Shown piece by piece: positions 43,768 to 51,551 of a stretch of 64,000 nucleotides of DNA. The notes below the pieces were generated by a model that saw nothing but the letters and a program-made list of their open reading frames with translations, did not search any database and was not told the origin of the DNA. The stretch is taken from positions 3,354,836 to 3,418,835 of the forward strand of contig NZ_JACHGY010000001.1 of assembly GCF_014207595.1 (NCBI RefSeq), given 5' to 3'. The first letter of the stretch is position 1; every line of letters starts with the position of its first letter. Source of the stretch: Algisphaera agarilytica (GTDB lineage: Bacteria; Planctomycetota; Phycisphaerae; Phycisphaerales; Phycisphaeraceae). The position numbers and the translations under genes are program-made.

Positions 43768-45203
43768 ATCAATATTTCGAGAGTCAGCGAGTACGCTGGT
43801 TCTTTTGGTGCTTCCAGCTGTTTATCGTTGCGTGTCTTGGAGGATGTGGTGTTACGTCTGTGCCAATCAGCCATGGCTTGATCCTAGACCGAAGCCAGCC
43901 GATTCAACGCCGTGCTGAATCGGTGAGATCGCTTCCGATTCAGGGGCAGGAGAACGTGCAGAACCTGGCGGCGATGCAGGTGCTGGTGTGGTCCGATCGC
44001 CATCCGCTCGAACTTCGTCTGCTCGCGATGGGCCGGTTGATCGTAGAGGAGGAGACGGTTTTCTGGTGGTCCGCCAATCGTTGGTGGCCTCGGGTCGATG
44101 ATCCGGAGATGGCTGCCGCGATCGGAAAACGTGTCGTCGAGCATGGGCGCGTGGATGTGATTCCCGGGTTGCTGAATCGGTGGTCCCTGACTCCACCGAG
44201 TGATGCCGAGCAGGAGCGGATGGAGTTCCGGGTGTTCGAGCAACTTATGGCCCCGGAAACGGTCCGCCAATCGCTATGGCGATGTGTGGCGGATCAGGCG
44301 CACGAAACAAAAGGTTCGGCGGAGGTGGCGAGGTCCGCTTGGGTCGTCTTGTGCCGATTGGACGACGAATCAACGCGTCGAGCCGTCCTCGCGCAGCGCT
44401 CGGGAACCAGTGCGCTATGGACGGATTTGAATGCCGCTGCGGTTCTGTTGGATCAGCTGCCCGAGACGCATGAGGGGCTGCGGTGGTTGGCTGCCCTGCG
44501 TCAGCAGGAGCGCTATTGGCAGCAGTTGGAGGAAAGAAAGGATTCCCTGATCGAGGAAGCGGCGGCTGGGTGGCAGATCCGGCATCTGGGAATCTTGGCC
44601 AACGCTTCAGAAGAGTTACTCGCAACCGATCAGGATGAGTTGCAAGGCGAACTGGCGAGGGAGTGGTCTCAAGTCATCCGCGTTCCCCGGGAACAACCCG
44701 TGGGAGAGGAAGTTGCCATCGAACTGGGCGATCAGAGGACGTGGTCCTGGCCCGACTTGGCGTTGGTCTGGAACGTCATGCGAGCGATGGATGAGCCCTC
44801 GGTTGTCCGGGCCTGGTTCGATCAGGCCGATGCCGATTTGCTGGATACCGGCAGCGAATTCGGCGGGGTGCTGACTTGGAAACCCGATGGCTCATTCGTC
44901 GCGGTGGGTTTCACGCCCGAACAGCGGGAGGGCGATCGCAAGTTCTTTTCGTCTCCCGCATTGATCGAAGCGATGTACACCGGGCTGGCGCACTACCACT
45001 TCCACGCCCAGGAACACCACAATGCCGAGTATGCGGGGCCGGGGCGGGGCGACCTTGCATTCACCGCAAACCTCGAAACGCATACCCTGACGCTGACGTT
45101 CATCAACAGAGATCAGATCAACGTCGATCTGGCGTTCCCCGACGGGCGGGTGCTGGATTTGGGGCTTGTGACCCGTCCGCGGGGTGGAGCCGCGGGGCAG
45201 TGA
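43755..45203 (+). CDS. Predicted lipoprotein of unknown function, C-terminal beta region
   Basis: This is a frame of about 480 residues with no ATG near its start; TTG 43755 is chosen because an AGG-type site lies about ten bases upstream and it gives a lipoprotein signal (WFFWCFQLFIVACLGGC). A TTG at 43728 is the other option. The middle is alpha-helical and Trp/Arg-rich; the last ~100 residues (HYHFHAQEHHNAEYAGPGRGDLAF, LETHTLTLTFINRDQINVDLAFPDG) are beta-rich and His-rich. I do not recognise the family. It overlaps the preceding small membrane-protein gene, so both are probably expressed together. Confidence 0.65.
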   Translation: MLPLNQYFESQRVRWFFWCFQLFIVACLGGCGVTSVPISHGLILDRSQPIQRRAESVRSLPIQGQENVQNLAAMQVLVWSDRHPLELRLLAMGRLIVEEETVFWWSANRWWPRVDDPEMAAAIGKRVVEHGRVDVIPGLLNRWSLTPPSDAEQERMEFRVFEQLMAPETVRQSLWRCVADQAHETKGSAEVARSAWVVLCRLDDESTRRAVLAQRSGTSALWTDLNAAAVLLDQLPETHEGLRWLAALRQQERYWQQLEERKDSLIEEAAAGWQIRHLGILANASEELLATDQDELQGELAREWSQVIRVPREQPVGEEVAIELGDQRTWSWPDLALVWNVMRAMDEPSVVRAWFDQADADLLDTGSEFGGVLTWKPDGSFVAVGFTPEQREGDRKFFSSPALIEAMYTGLAHYHFHAQEHHNAEYAGPGRGDLAFTANLETHTLTLTFINRDQINVDLAFPDGRVLDLGLVTRPRGGAAGQ

Positions 45204-45212
45204 AGTTCTGGG

Positions 45213-46070
45213 TCAGGCCACGCCGAAAGTCGAGCCGAGGGTTTCTCGGATCACCTTGAATAGGTCTGCGGTTTGGGGAGGCAGCTGGTCCTCTGCGGGC
45301 AGGGGGTTCGGCGCGTTGAAGACGTGGTTGGCCGAGGAGATCGTGTGCGTGCTCGCGGCGGGGTTGGCCGCGGCGTAGCGGTTCAGGTCGTCTATTGAGA
45401 CGGTGGCGTCGTCCTCGCCGTGGAGGTGCGTGGCCCGAGCGCCGAGTTTGGCCGAGGCCAGCAGCGGATCGTGTTCTTCGGGGTCGGCCTCGATCTCGGT
45501 CAGCCAGTTTCGGCCGACGTAGAGCAGCTGCCCGGTACGCCCGGAGGGAGAAGCGATGCGTCCTTCACGCAGGAGTAGGTCACGCGCTTCGGGCTCAAGC
45601 CGACCCGCATCCGCAGGCGAGGCGGCGGTGATGACCCCCGCGATCAGGGCTTCGGGGAGGCGAGAAGCGGTGAGCAGGGCGGTGATCCCCCCGCGGCTGT
45701 GCCCGATGAGCACGGTCGGGAGCTGCTGTTTGCCGCAGATTTGATCGATCACCTGGCTCAGGTCGAAAACCTGGCGATTCCAGGTATCGCGCTCGAACAG
45801 CTCGGGTGTCGCGAAGGTTTCGTAGTCGCGGGTCATGCCCGAGTGGCTGAAGTTGAAGCGGTGGGCGACGATGTTTTGCTGGGCGAGGGTGTCCGCCAGG
45901 CGTGGCATGAAGCCGTAGTCCATGTAGCCCTTGAAGCCGTGGCAGATCACGACCTGGCCAATCGGTTGGGCCGATTGGGTTAGCGAATGGGTGCAGCCAT
46001 AGATCGGCTGGCGGTCGGAGCCCACCAGTTCCCATTCTTCGGTCGCGGTTTCTTGATCGGGCTGCGGCAC
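45213..46070 (-). CDS. Alpha/beta hydrolase
   Basis: The 285-residue cytosolic-type hydrolase has VVICHGFKGYMDYGFM (oxyanion side), then AHRFNFSHSGMTRDYE and LIGHSRGGITALLTAS with the nucleophile Ser in GHSRGG. LHGEDDATVSIDDL and HTISSANHVF supply the likely Asp and His of the triad. It resembles serine aminopeptidase or dienelactone-type esterases; the substrate is unknown. It is separated from the next gene upstream by only three bases. Confidence 0.88.
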   Translation of the reverse strand: MPQPDQETATEEWELVGSDRQPIYGCTHSLTQSAQPIGQVVICHGFKGYMDYGFMPRLADTLAQQNIVAHRFNFSHSGMTRDYETFATPELFERDTWNRQVFDLSQVIDQICGKQQLPTVLIGHSRGGITALLTASRLPEALIAGVITAASPADAGRLEPEARDLLLREGRIASPSGRTGQLLYVGRNWLTEIEADPEEHDPLLASAKLGARATHLHGEDDATVSIDDLNRYAAANPAASTHTISSANHVFNAPNPLPAEDQLPPQTADLFKVIRETLGSTFGVA

Positions 46071-46073
46071 GGG

Positions 46074-47258
46074 TTACTCTTCGACCTGCTTGAACGAGAT
46101 GCCCGTGGCCGGTGGTGGAGGCGAAGCCGGGTTGGCCGGTGCCGAGGCGGGCGGGATCGGGGCCGGACCTGCGGGCAGTTCGGTTTCGGAGGTGACCGGC
46201 GTGACCGGGGGCGCGGCGGCGGCCTGCTGCTGGCCGGCGGCGTTGGCGCGGAGATGATCGATCAGCGAACGTACCTCGTCGGCCATCCGCGTGTTGGGGA
46301 ACTGCTTGATGATCTGTTCCCCGGCCTGGACCGCGGCGGTCCATTCCTTGTCGTGAACCGCGAGCTTGAACTGCACGCCGAGGTTGTCCCGTTTCTTGCC
46401 CACCACCCCGCGGGCAACTTCGCGGAACGGCTCGGCCTCCTCGGGGGTGAGCATCTTGTCCAGCACCTTCATGATGTCCAACGCACGGTCGACTTCTTCC
46501 CGCTCGTTGGCCTGAAGGAAGGCACGCTCGAGTTCCTTCTTGTACTGCTCCTTGGCCGCGGCGACGCGTGGGGGGAGCTCTGCAACCGAAACCTCTTCGG
46601 GGTAGAGGCGTTGCAGGCGGGCCGCTTCTTTGTTGGCCGCATCGAAGTCGTGGGCCGCCAGGTGTTTTTCGAGTTGAGCGATGCCGGTGGCGATCTTCTC
46701 TTCCTGGTCTTTTCGGCGAGCCGCGTCGATCTCGGCCCGGAAGTTCTCGGCTTCTTCGAGTTGGCCGTAGGCCGCGGCGAGTTCGGTGACCAGAACCATG
46801 GCGGCGTCGTATTCGTGACGCTTGATGTCCTCACGCAGCGTGGTGCGGAGCACGGCCATGTCTTCGGTGCGGTAGGTGATCTTCTTGGCGGTTTCGCTGA
46901 GCAGCAGGCGCTGGTTGATCGACTCCAGCAGGGCGAGCTCACGGCTGGAGTTCAGGGTGGCCGAGGGCAACGCGCGTCGGCCGAAGATGGCCCAGCGGAT
47001 GGACCCGACGATGAGGAAGACCACGCTGAGGACGATCGCGATCGTGGACGGGCCGAAGGCGAGGTAGGTGATGAGCAGCTGCATCTGCTCGTTGGCAAAC
47101 TCCATGGTGGAGAGGATGCTGACCGCAGCGACCGCAAGCACGCAGGCCACCACCCACAGGATCACGGCAAGCGCCACCGTGCCGACGGGAGTGGTAAAGA
47201 AGGGCACGGGCTTTTTCGCGGAGGAGGCGTTGTCGATCGTGGCGTTGGCTTTGGTCAT
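46074..47258 (-). CDS. Membrane protein with TPR-like cytosolic region
   Basis: ATG 47258 gives 394 residues. Two helices near the N-terminus (about residues 20-45 and 65-95) are followed by a long alpha-helical region with TPR-like spacing (about 105-345: YDAAMVLVTELAAAYGQLEEAE, HDFDAANKEAARLQRLYP, VDRALDIMKVLDKML). The last ~50 residues are Pro/Ala-rich. It is likely a membrane-anchored scaffold. It ends three bases before the hydrolase start and so appears to form a transcription unit with it. Confidence 0.75.
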   Translation of the reverse strand: MTKANATIDNASSAKKPVPFFTTPVGTVALAVILWVVACVLAVAAVSILSTMEFANEQMQLLITYLAFGPSTIAIVLSVVFLIVGSIRWAIFGRRALPSATLNSSRELALLESINQRLLLSETAKKITYRTEDMAVLRTTLREDIKRHEYDAAMVLVTELAAAYGQLEEAENFRAEIDAARRKDQEEKIATGIAQLEKHLAAHDFDAANKEAARLQRLYPEEVSVAELPPRVAAAKEQYKKELERAFLQANEREEVDRALDIMKVLDKMLTPEEAEPFREVARGVVGKKRDNLGVQFKLAVHDKEWTAAVQAGEQIIKQFPNTRMADEVRSLIDHLRANAAGQQQAAAAPPVTPVTSETELPAGPAPIPPASAPANPASPPPPATGISFKQVEE

Positions 47259-47304
47259 GAGAACCCTTGGGGGCAAGCGTGGACAGAGAAACAGTAATAC
47301 GAAA

Positions 47305-47712
47305 TCAGGAACCCGGGGTCGGGGCGAACTCCGGCGTCGAGGTGTCGCTTTCGGGGGCACTGCAGTCGTAGGACGTGGGCACCATGCACATGAATCGCAG
47401 CGGAGCCTTGGACGTGTTACGGAACTGGTGGAGTTGATTGGCGGGGATGTACAGCACCTCGCCGGCGTTGGCGGGGCGCTCGCTATCGATCGTCGCGTCG
47501 AAGACCTGGGCCTGACCTTCGACGATCATGACCTCGTGTTCGTAGTTGTGGGCGTGTTTGGGCGTCTGCCCGCCGGGCTGGACGGTGAAGAGGCGCATCG
47601 CGAAGTTCGGCACGCCGTCGTCCCGGCCGACCATAAGCTTCATGGTCACGCCCTGGGCGCCGGGCATGGTCATGGCTTGGTCTTCAACTTCTTCCGGACG
47701 GCGAACAAGCAT
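47305..47712 (-). CDS. Cupin domain protein
   Basis: A clear GGAGG (47718-47722 on the minus strand) sets the start at ATG 47712, giving 135 residues. One cupin barrel is visible: PGGQTPKHAHNYEHEVMIVEG (HxH and Glu metal ligands), then AGEVLYIPANQLHQFRNTSK with the second His. Metal-binding cupins of this size act as dioxygenases, epimerases or sensors; the function cannot be set from sequence. A short Ser/Thr/Pro tail ends the chain. Confidence 0.82.
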   Translation of the reverse strand: MLVRRPEEVEDQAMTMPGAQGVTMKLMVGRDDGVPNFAMRLFTVQPGGQTPKHAHNYEHEVMIVEGQAQVFDATIDSERPANAGEVLYIPANQLHQFRNTSKAPLRFMCMVPTSYDCSAPESDTSTPEFAPTPGS

Positions 47713-47825
47713 GCGGGCCTCCTTGCAGCTCCAGCTTCCTTCCCTTCCTGACAAATCCATTATACGCCATGCCGATGGGGGCGCAACGATTAATCGATTC
47801 TGCTTCGTCGGTTACGATGATTGTG

Positions 47826-48734
47826 ATGAATGCTTCGGACCCCGAACGCCGTCCCTTGAACGTCCGACGTCTGATCGGCTTTCTGGTGGGTGTGGTCTTG
47901 CTGGGGTTGGCGATCGGTTTCGCTCTGCGGGGGGTGGAGCTTTCGGTTCTTGGGGAAGCGGCGGCTTGGGAGTTCGCGGCGCTTGGGGGGTTGGTGGTCC
48001 TCAATCTGCTGCTGACCTCGCTGTTGTTTTGGGGGGTGACGCGGCCGTTCGCTCCGGTGCCGGAGGTCGGGTGTCGAACGATGGCTGCTCTGCTCGCGGT
48101 AAGCGGGGTGCTGAATTACATCCCCGTGATCCGGGCGGGGCTGTGGGGTCGCGCGGCGTATCTCAAAAAGTTCCACGGTTTAGCGGTGAAGGATTCCCTG
48201 CTGATCCTCGGTGTGGTGTTGGGGTTGGCGGTGTCGGTGCTAGGCACGGTGTGTCTGGTGCTGCTCCTGCTGCCAGGGGAAACGGGCTGGTGGGCGTGTG
48301 TGGGCGCGTTGGCGGTTCAGACGTTCATGAGTGGCAGGGTTTGGGGCAAGGCGTTGCGTCGCCCGGCGGTGGGGGCGTGGATGTGGGTGCCGCTGCGCAC
48401 CCTTGATCTGGCGGCGGCGGCGGGGCGGCTTTGGTTGGCTTTTGGGATCGTGGGGGTCGAGCTCACCTGGACCGATGCGGTCCTGCTCGCGTCGGCGACG
48501 CTGGTCGTGAAGCTGGTGGGGCTGACACCCAACGGCCTGGGGCTCAGCGAATGGGTGGTCGCGGCGTTATCGGCGGCGATGATGCCGATCGGGACCGCGA
48601 CGGCCGCAGCGGCGGCGCTGGTCGATCGGACGGTGGAGGTGGGGGTGATGCTGCTGGCCGGGGCGGCGGGGGCGTGGTGGTTGAAACGTGAAGCATCCAA
48701 CCACGCGGAGGACAGCGCAGCGGCTTCGAGTTGA
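47826..48734 (+). CDS. Lysylphosphatidylglycerol synthase/flippase-like membrane protein
   Basis: About 302 residues from ATG 47826, with seven to eight predicted helices. The arrangement and the central IPVIRAGLWGRAAYLKKFHG segment, then LTPNGLGLSEWVVAALS, resemble the UPF0104/AglD-type flippase-like domain shared with lysylphosphatidylglycerol synthases. These move lipid or polyprenyl-linked substrates across the membrane. The catalytic aminoacyl-transfer domain of MprF is absent. It stands between divergent cupin and convergent RNase H genes. Confidence 0.72.
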   Translation: MNASDPERRPLNVRRLIGFLVGVVLLGLAIGFALRGVELSVLGEAAAWEFAALGGLVVLNLLLTSLLFWGVTRPFAPVPEVGCRTMAALLAVSGVLNYIPVIRAGLWGRAAYLKKFHGLAVKDSLLILGVVLGLAVSVLGTVCLVLLLLPGETGWWACVGALAVQTFMSGRVWGKALRRPAVGAWMWVPLRTLDLAAAAGRLWLAFGIVGVELTWTDAVLLASATLVVKLVGLTPNGLGLSEWVVAALSAAMMPIGTATAAAAALVDRTVEVGVMLLAGAAGAWWLKREASNHAEDSAAASS

Positions 48735-48755
48735 AATGCGTTTAGGTTGCCCGGG

Positions 48756-49184
48756 TCAGTCTTCGGAGGAGAAGCTCACGTCGGCGGCGGCGTCCATGGC
48801 ACGGTTGGCCAGTTGGTCGGCCAGCTTGTTGTTCTCGCGGCGGGTGTGGGTCATGTCCCACTTGCCGAAGCGGCCCAGCAGCGACACCGACTGCTGGTAC
48901 AGCGGCTTGAGGTTCTCGGCCTTGACGCGGTACTGCCCGTTGATCTGCTTGACCATGAGCTCGGAGTCGGAGACGACCAGCACCCGTTTGGCACCCAGCT
49001 CGCTGGCGACTTCGAGGCCCTTGATCAGGCCGGTGTACTCGGCGACGTTGTTGGTGGCTTCGCCGATGTAGTACCCCGCTTCGTGGAGGTATTTGTCGTT
49101 GGCGGTGTCCTGGATGACGACGCCGACGCCGGCCGGGCCGGGATTACCGCGAGCGCCGCCGTCGATGTGGATGGTGCAGTGCAT
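48756..49184 (-). CDS. rnhA: Ribonuclease H-like protein (RNase HI family)
   Basis: 142 residues. The four acidic active-site residues are at IDGGARGNPGPAG (Asp), NNVAEYTGL (Glu), VVSDSELMVKQI (Asp) and NNKLADQLAN (Asp). The family includes stand-alone RNase HI-like proteins that cut RNA in RNA-DNA hybrids. Lack of the basic protrusion of E. coli RnhA suggests a variant of the Sto/Bacillus YpdQ-like type. It is downstream of the zinc-ribbon gene on the same strand, about 80 bases away. Confidence 0.9.
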   Translation of the reverse strand: MHCTIHIDGGARGNPGPAGVGVVIQDTANDKYLHEAGYYIGEATNNVAEYTGLIKGLEVASELGAKRVLVVSDSELMVKQINGQYRVKAENLKPLYQQSVSLLGRFGKWDMTHTRRENNKLADQLANRAMDAAADVSFSSED

Positions 49185-49265
49185 GATGACTCGGATGTTG
49201 AGGGGGCGTTGCCGCAGGCCGTGCGGGGCCGGCTTGGAAGGGGCCGACTTTTTGCCCGTAGGTGT

Positions 49266-50018
49266 TTATTTGGGGATCAGAGCCTCTTTGAGCTCGGTCT
49301 TGGCGTAAAGGATCACGCCACAGTTGGGGCAGGTGACGGGCTTGTCGTTGGTCGTCAGCGTGGCGTTGACCACCTGGATCGGCAGGCTCATAAAACAAGC
49401 GCCGCAGGTGTACTCCATGCGGCGGCGGTCTTGTTCTTCGATCTCGCCGAGGGCTTCGCCTTCGGTGTCTTCGTCGAGCTTGTTGTAGAGGGCCAGCGTC
49501 TCGGGGTCGATGGGTTCGGCGGCGACGGCACGTTCCTTCTCGAGGTCGCCCAGCTGGTCGGCGATCTCGGCCTGACCTTCTTCGACTTCTTTCTCGGCTC
49601 CCGCGACGAGCTTGGATTGGGCTTCGACTTTGCCGGCGATCTCGTCAACGGTGGCCTGGAGCTCTTCGACCTTGCCGAGTTGTTCCAGGGCTTTGCCTTC
49701 GATCACGTCCTTCTCGGCCTTGAGCGTGTTGATCTCGACCAGCAACGCGGAATACTCCTTGTTGCTGCGGACGCCGGCCATGACTTTTCGGATTTTCTCG
49801 ATCCGCTCTTCCACTCCCTGGGAGTCGGATTCGAGGTTGCCAGCACTCGCCTTGGCGTGCATGTACTGGTCGTTGATCTCGCTGGCTTGACGCTGGAGCT
49901 GTTCGAGTTTGTTGCGTTGGGCGTTGAGGCGGCGGCTGGCTGCGTCGACTCGACTCCGCAGTCCGCGGACCTGTTGGTCGAGAGTGAACAGTTCTCGCAG
50001 TTGATCTTGGACGGACAA
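49266..50018 (-). CDS. COG1579-like coiled-coil protein with C-terminal zinc ribbon
   Basis: 250 residues. A long coiled coil (about residues 1-175: LRSRVDAASRRLNAQRNKLEQLQRQ and KVMAGVRSNKEYSALLVEINTLKAE) is followed by a C4 zinc ribbon (CGACFMSLP and CPNCGVILY). This matches COG1579/C4-type zinc ribbon proteins seen next to RNase H or FtsH-linked loci in many bacteria. It may bind nucleic acid or act in ribosome-associated processes; no assay-based role is known to me. It is divergent from the tRNA-Ala gene. Confidence 0.88.
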   Translation of the reverse strand: MSVQDQLRELFTLDQQVRGLRSRVDAASRRLNAQRNKLEQLQRQASEINDQYMHAKASAGNLESDSQGVEERIEKIRKVMAGVRSNKEYSALLVEINTLKAEKDVIEGKALEQLGKVEELQATVDEIAGKVEAQSKLVAGAEKEVEEGQAEIADQLGDLEKERAVAAEPIDPETLALYNKLDEDTEGEALGEIEEQDRRRMEYTCGACFMSLPIQVVNATLTTNDKPVTCPNCGVILYAKTELKEALIPK

Positions 50019-50108
50019 AGGCTCGGCTCCACTGGGGGGTTAATCGTCAACCCGTACTATACCAAAGCCCTCCGCGGGTACCGAGATTTCAGCCGCGGCA
50101 CGGTCGGC

Positions 50109-50137
50109 TTGATTCGCCCGGCGGGTTTCACTATACT
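50109..50137 (+). promoter_or_regulatory. Sigma70-type promoter of tRNA-Ala
   Basis: TTGATT (50109-50114), a 17-base spacer and TATACT (50132-50137) stand just before the tRNA. The match to consensus is good and the position leaves a leader of about seven bases. Confidence 0.75.
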
Positions 50138-50150
50138 CTTCGACCCCCAT

Positions 50151-50223
50151 GGGGCTGTAGCTCAGTTGGGAGAGCGTTTGTATGGCATACAAAAGGTCGC
50201 AGGTTCGATCCCTGTCAGCTCCA
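50151..50223 (+). tRNA. tRNA-Ala (anticodon GGC)
   Basis: A complete 73-base cloverleaf: acceptor GGGGCTG with CAGCTCC (G3-U70, the alanine identity pair), a 4-bp D stem, anticodon stem TTTGT/ACAAA with loop ATGGCAT, a short variable loop, and T arm GCAGG-TTCGATC-CCTGT. The discriminator is A and CCA is not encoded. It reads GCC, a frequent codon in this GC-rich genome. It has its own promoter and terminator. Confidence 0.97.
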
Positions 50224-50243
50224 CTCCCCGTGTAATACGGATT

Positions 50244-50270
50244 AACCCGCTGCCCAACAGCGGGTTTTTT
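50244..50270 (+). terminator. Intrinsic terminator after tRNA-Ala
   Basis: A 9-bp stem AACCCGCTG/CAGCGGGTT (50244-50252, 50258-50266) with a five-base loop is followed by a T run to 50270. Confidence 0.9.
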
Positions 50271-50323
50271 CGTACCTGACGTTTCCGGGACTCAGGGGTA
50301 CAATCTAAAATTGGTTGTGTCCA

Positions 50324-51337
50324 ATGACGATGAGAATCGGCCCCGGGGTGGGGTGGACGCGGGACGAAGAGGGATTGGCCTTGCTTAACGATTCATCCAG
50401 ACCCATACATCCTGGTAAACGCGGCTCCCGGATCGGGTTGGAGCAGGCCACGGCCATCGTGCGTCGGCACCTCGACCCCGAGCTGACCGTGACCGGGGCC
50501 CGGAAGCTGTACGGCGGCTCGATCAACCGGGTGGTCGAATGGAGCACGGACGGGGAGCCCAAATCCATCGTCGCCAAGCTGCACAACTCGCGGAACGTCA
50601 AATCGTTTGAGCGGGAGATGCTGTCGCTGATTACTTACCGTGAGCACACGACCCTGCCCGTGCCCGAGCCCTGGGCGGTGGTGGCCGACGATCCTGACTT
50701 CGACGGCGCCGGGCTCCTGATGGAGAAGATCCCCGGCATCACCCTGGCCGACGCCAAGGTCAGCCCACGCGGCACGGCTATTCTCCAGAACCAGCTCGCC
50801 CGGTATCTGGTCGACCTCCACTCCCACCACCGGTCCACCTACGGCAGTGCCCTGCAAGACCGCGGCGAGACCCGTTGGCTGGACAACTTCGGCCCGGTGA
50901 TCGAGAAAGAGTTCCACCACGTCCGCGAATTCCTCTCGTCCAACAGCCGGTGGTTCATCGACGACCTGCTCAAAAACCTCGAAGACTGGCTGCCCGAACA
51001 GTCCACCCCGACGCTGGTCCACGGCGACCTGTGGTCCAACAACATCCTCGTGGCGGACAACCACCCCGACGAGCCGCAGATCCTCGCCTTCATCGACGGC
51101 CTGGCGTCCTATTGCGACCCCGAATACGAGCTGGCGTACCTCCGCATGTTCCAGACCGCGGACGACAGTTTCTTCGAGCTGTACCGCCGTCGGCACCCGT
51201 TACGCCCGGGGTTCAGCCGACGCTGCCGGGTCTATTGGCTCAACACGATGATGATGCACATCCGCGTCTTCGGCGAACGCTACGTCCCGGCGTGCGAAGA
51301 GTTGGCCGGCCAACTCAAGACACTCGCCACCAAGTAG
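50324..51337 (+). CDS. Fructosamine-kinase-like / APH-fold phosphotransferase
   Basis: About 337 residues from ATG 50324 (a GTG at 50315 is possible). VHGDLWSNNILVADNH holds the catalytic Asp and Asn, and IDGLASYCDPEYELAYLRMF the metal-binding Asp. The C-terminal RRRHPLRPGFSRR, then VYWLNTMMMHIRVFGERYVP, resembles the fructosamine-3-kinase family, which repairs glycated amines, more than antibiotic kinases. The substrate is not proven. It lies between the two tRNA genes. Confidence 0.8.
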   Translation: MTMRIGPGVGWTRDEEGLALLNDSSRPIHPGKRGSRIGLEQATAIVRRHLDPELTVTGARKLYGGSINRVVEWSTDGEPKSIVAKLHNSRNVKSFEREMLSLITYREHTTLPVPEPWAVVADDPDFDGAGLLMEKIPGITLADAKVSPRGTAILQNQLARYLVDLHSHHRSTYGSALQDRGETRWLDNFGPVIEKEFHHVREFLSSNSRWFIDDLLKNLEDWLPEQSTPTLVHGDLWSNNILVADNHPDEPQILAFIDGLASYCDPEYELAYLRMFQTADDSFFELYRRRHPLRPGFSRRCRVYWLNTMMMHIRVFGERYVPACEELAGQLKTLATK

Positions 51338-51407
51338 TTTGCCCTGTACGCAGGCCCTGGCCTTGCAAGCCGATCCGATATCATCAATCATCCTTCAGAA
51401 TCACGTC

Positions 51408-51481
51408 GGCCCGGTAGCCCAATTGGCAGAGGCACACGACTTAAAATCGTGACAGTGTGGGTTCGAACCCCACCCGGGCTA
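51408..51481 (+). tRNA. tRNA with UAA anticodon (predicted Leu) but class I variable loop
   Basis: A full 74-base cloverleaf is visible. Acceptor GGCCCGG pairs with CCGGGCT, with G1-U72 at the end and discriminator A. D stem GCC/GGC has three pairs. Anticodon stem CACGA/TCGTG holds loop CTTAAAA, so the anticodon is TAA. T arm GTGGG-TTCGAAC-CCCAC is canonical. The variable region is just five bases (ACAGT), whereas bacterial tRNA-Leu normally has a long arm. CCA is not encoded. Amino acid identity is inferred from the anticodon. Confidence 0.8.
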
Positions 51482-51551
51482 TTCGATCGGTAAGAGATGC
51501 ACGCCGCATTGGATGCAGCGCAAACGGGTTGCTTCCGAACCAATCTCGCGA

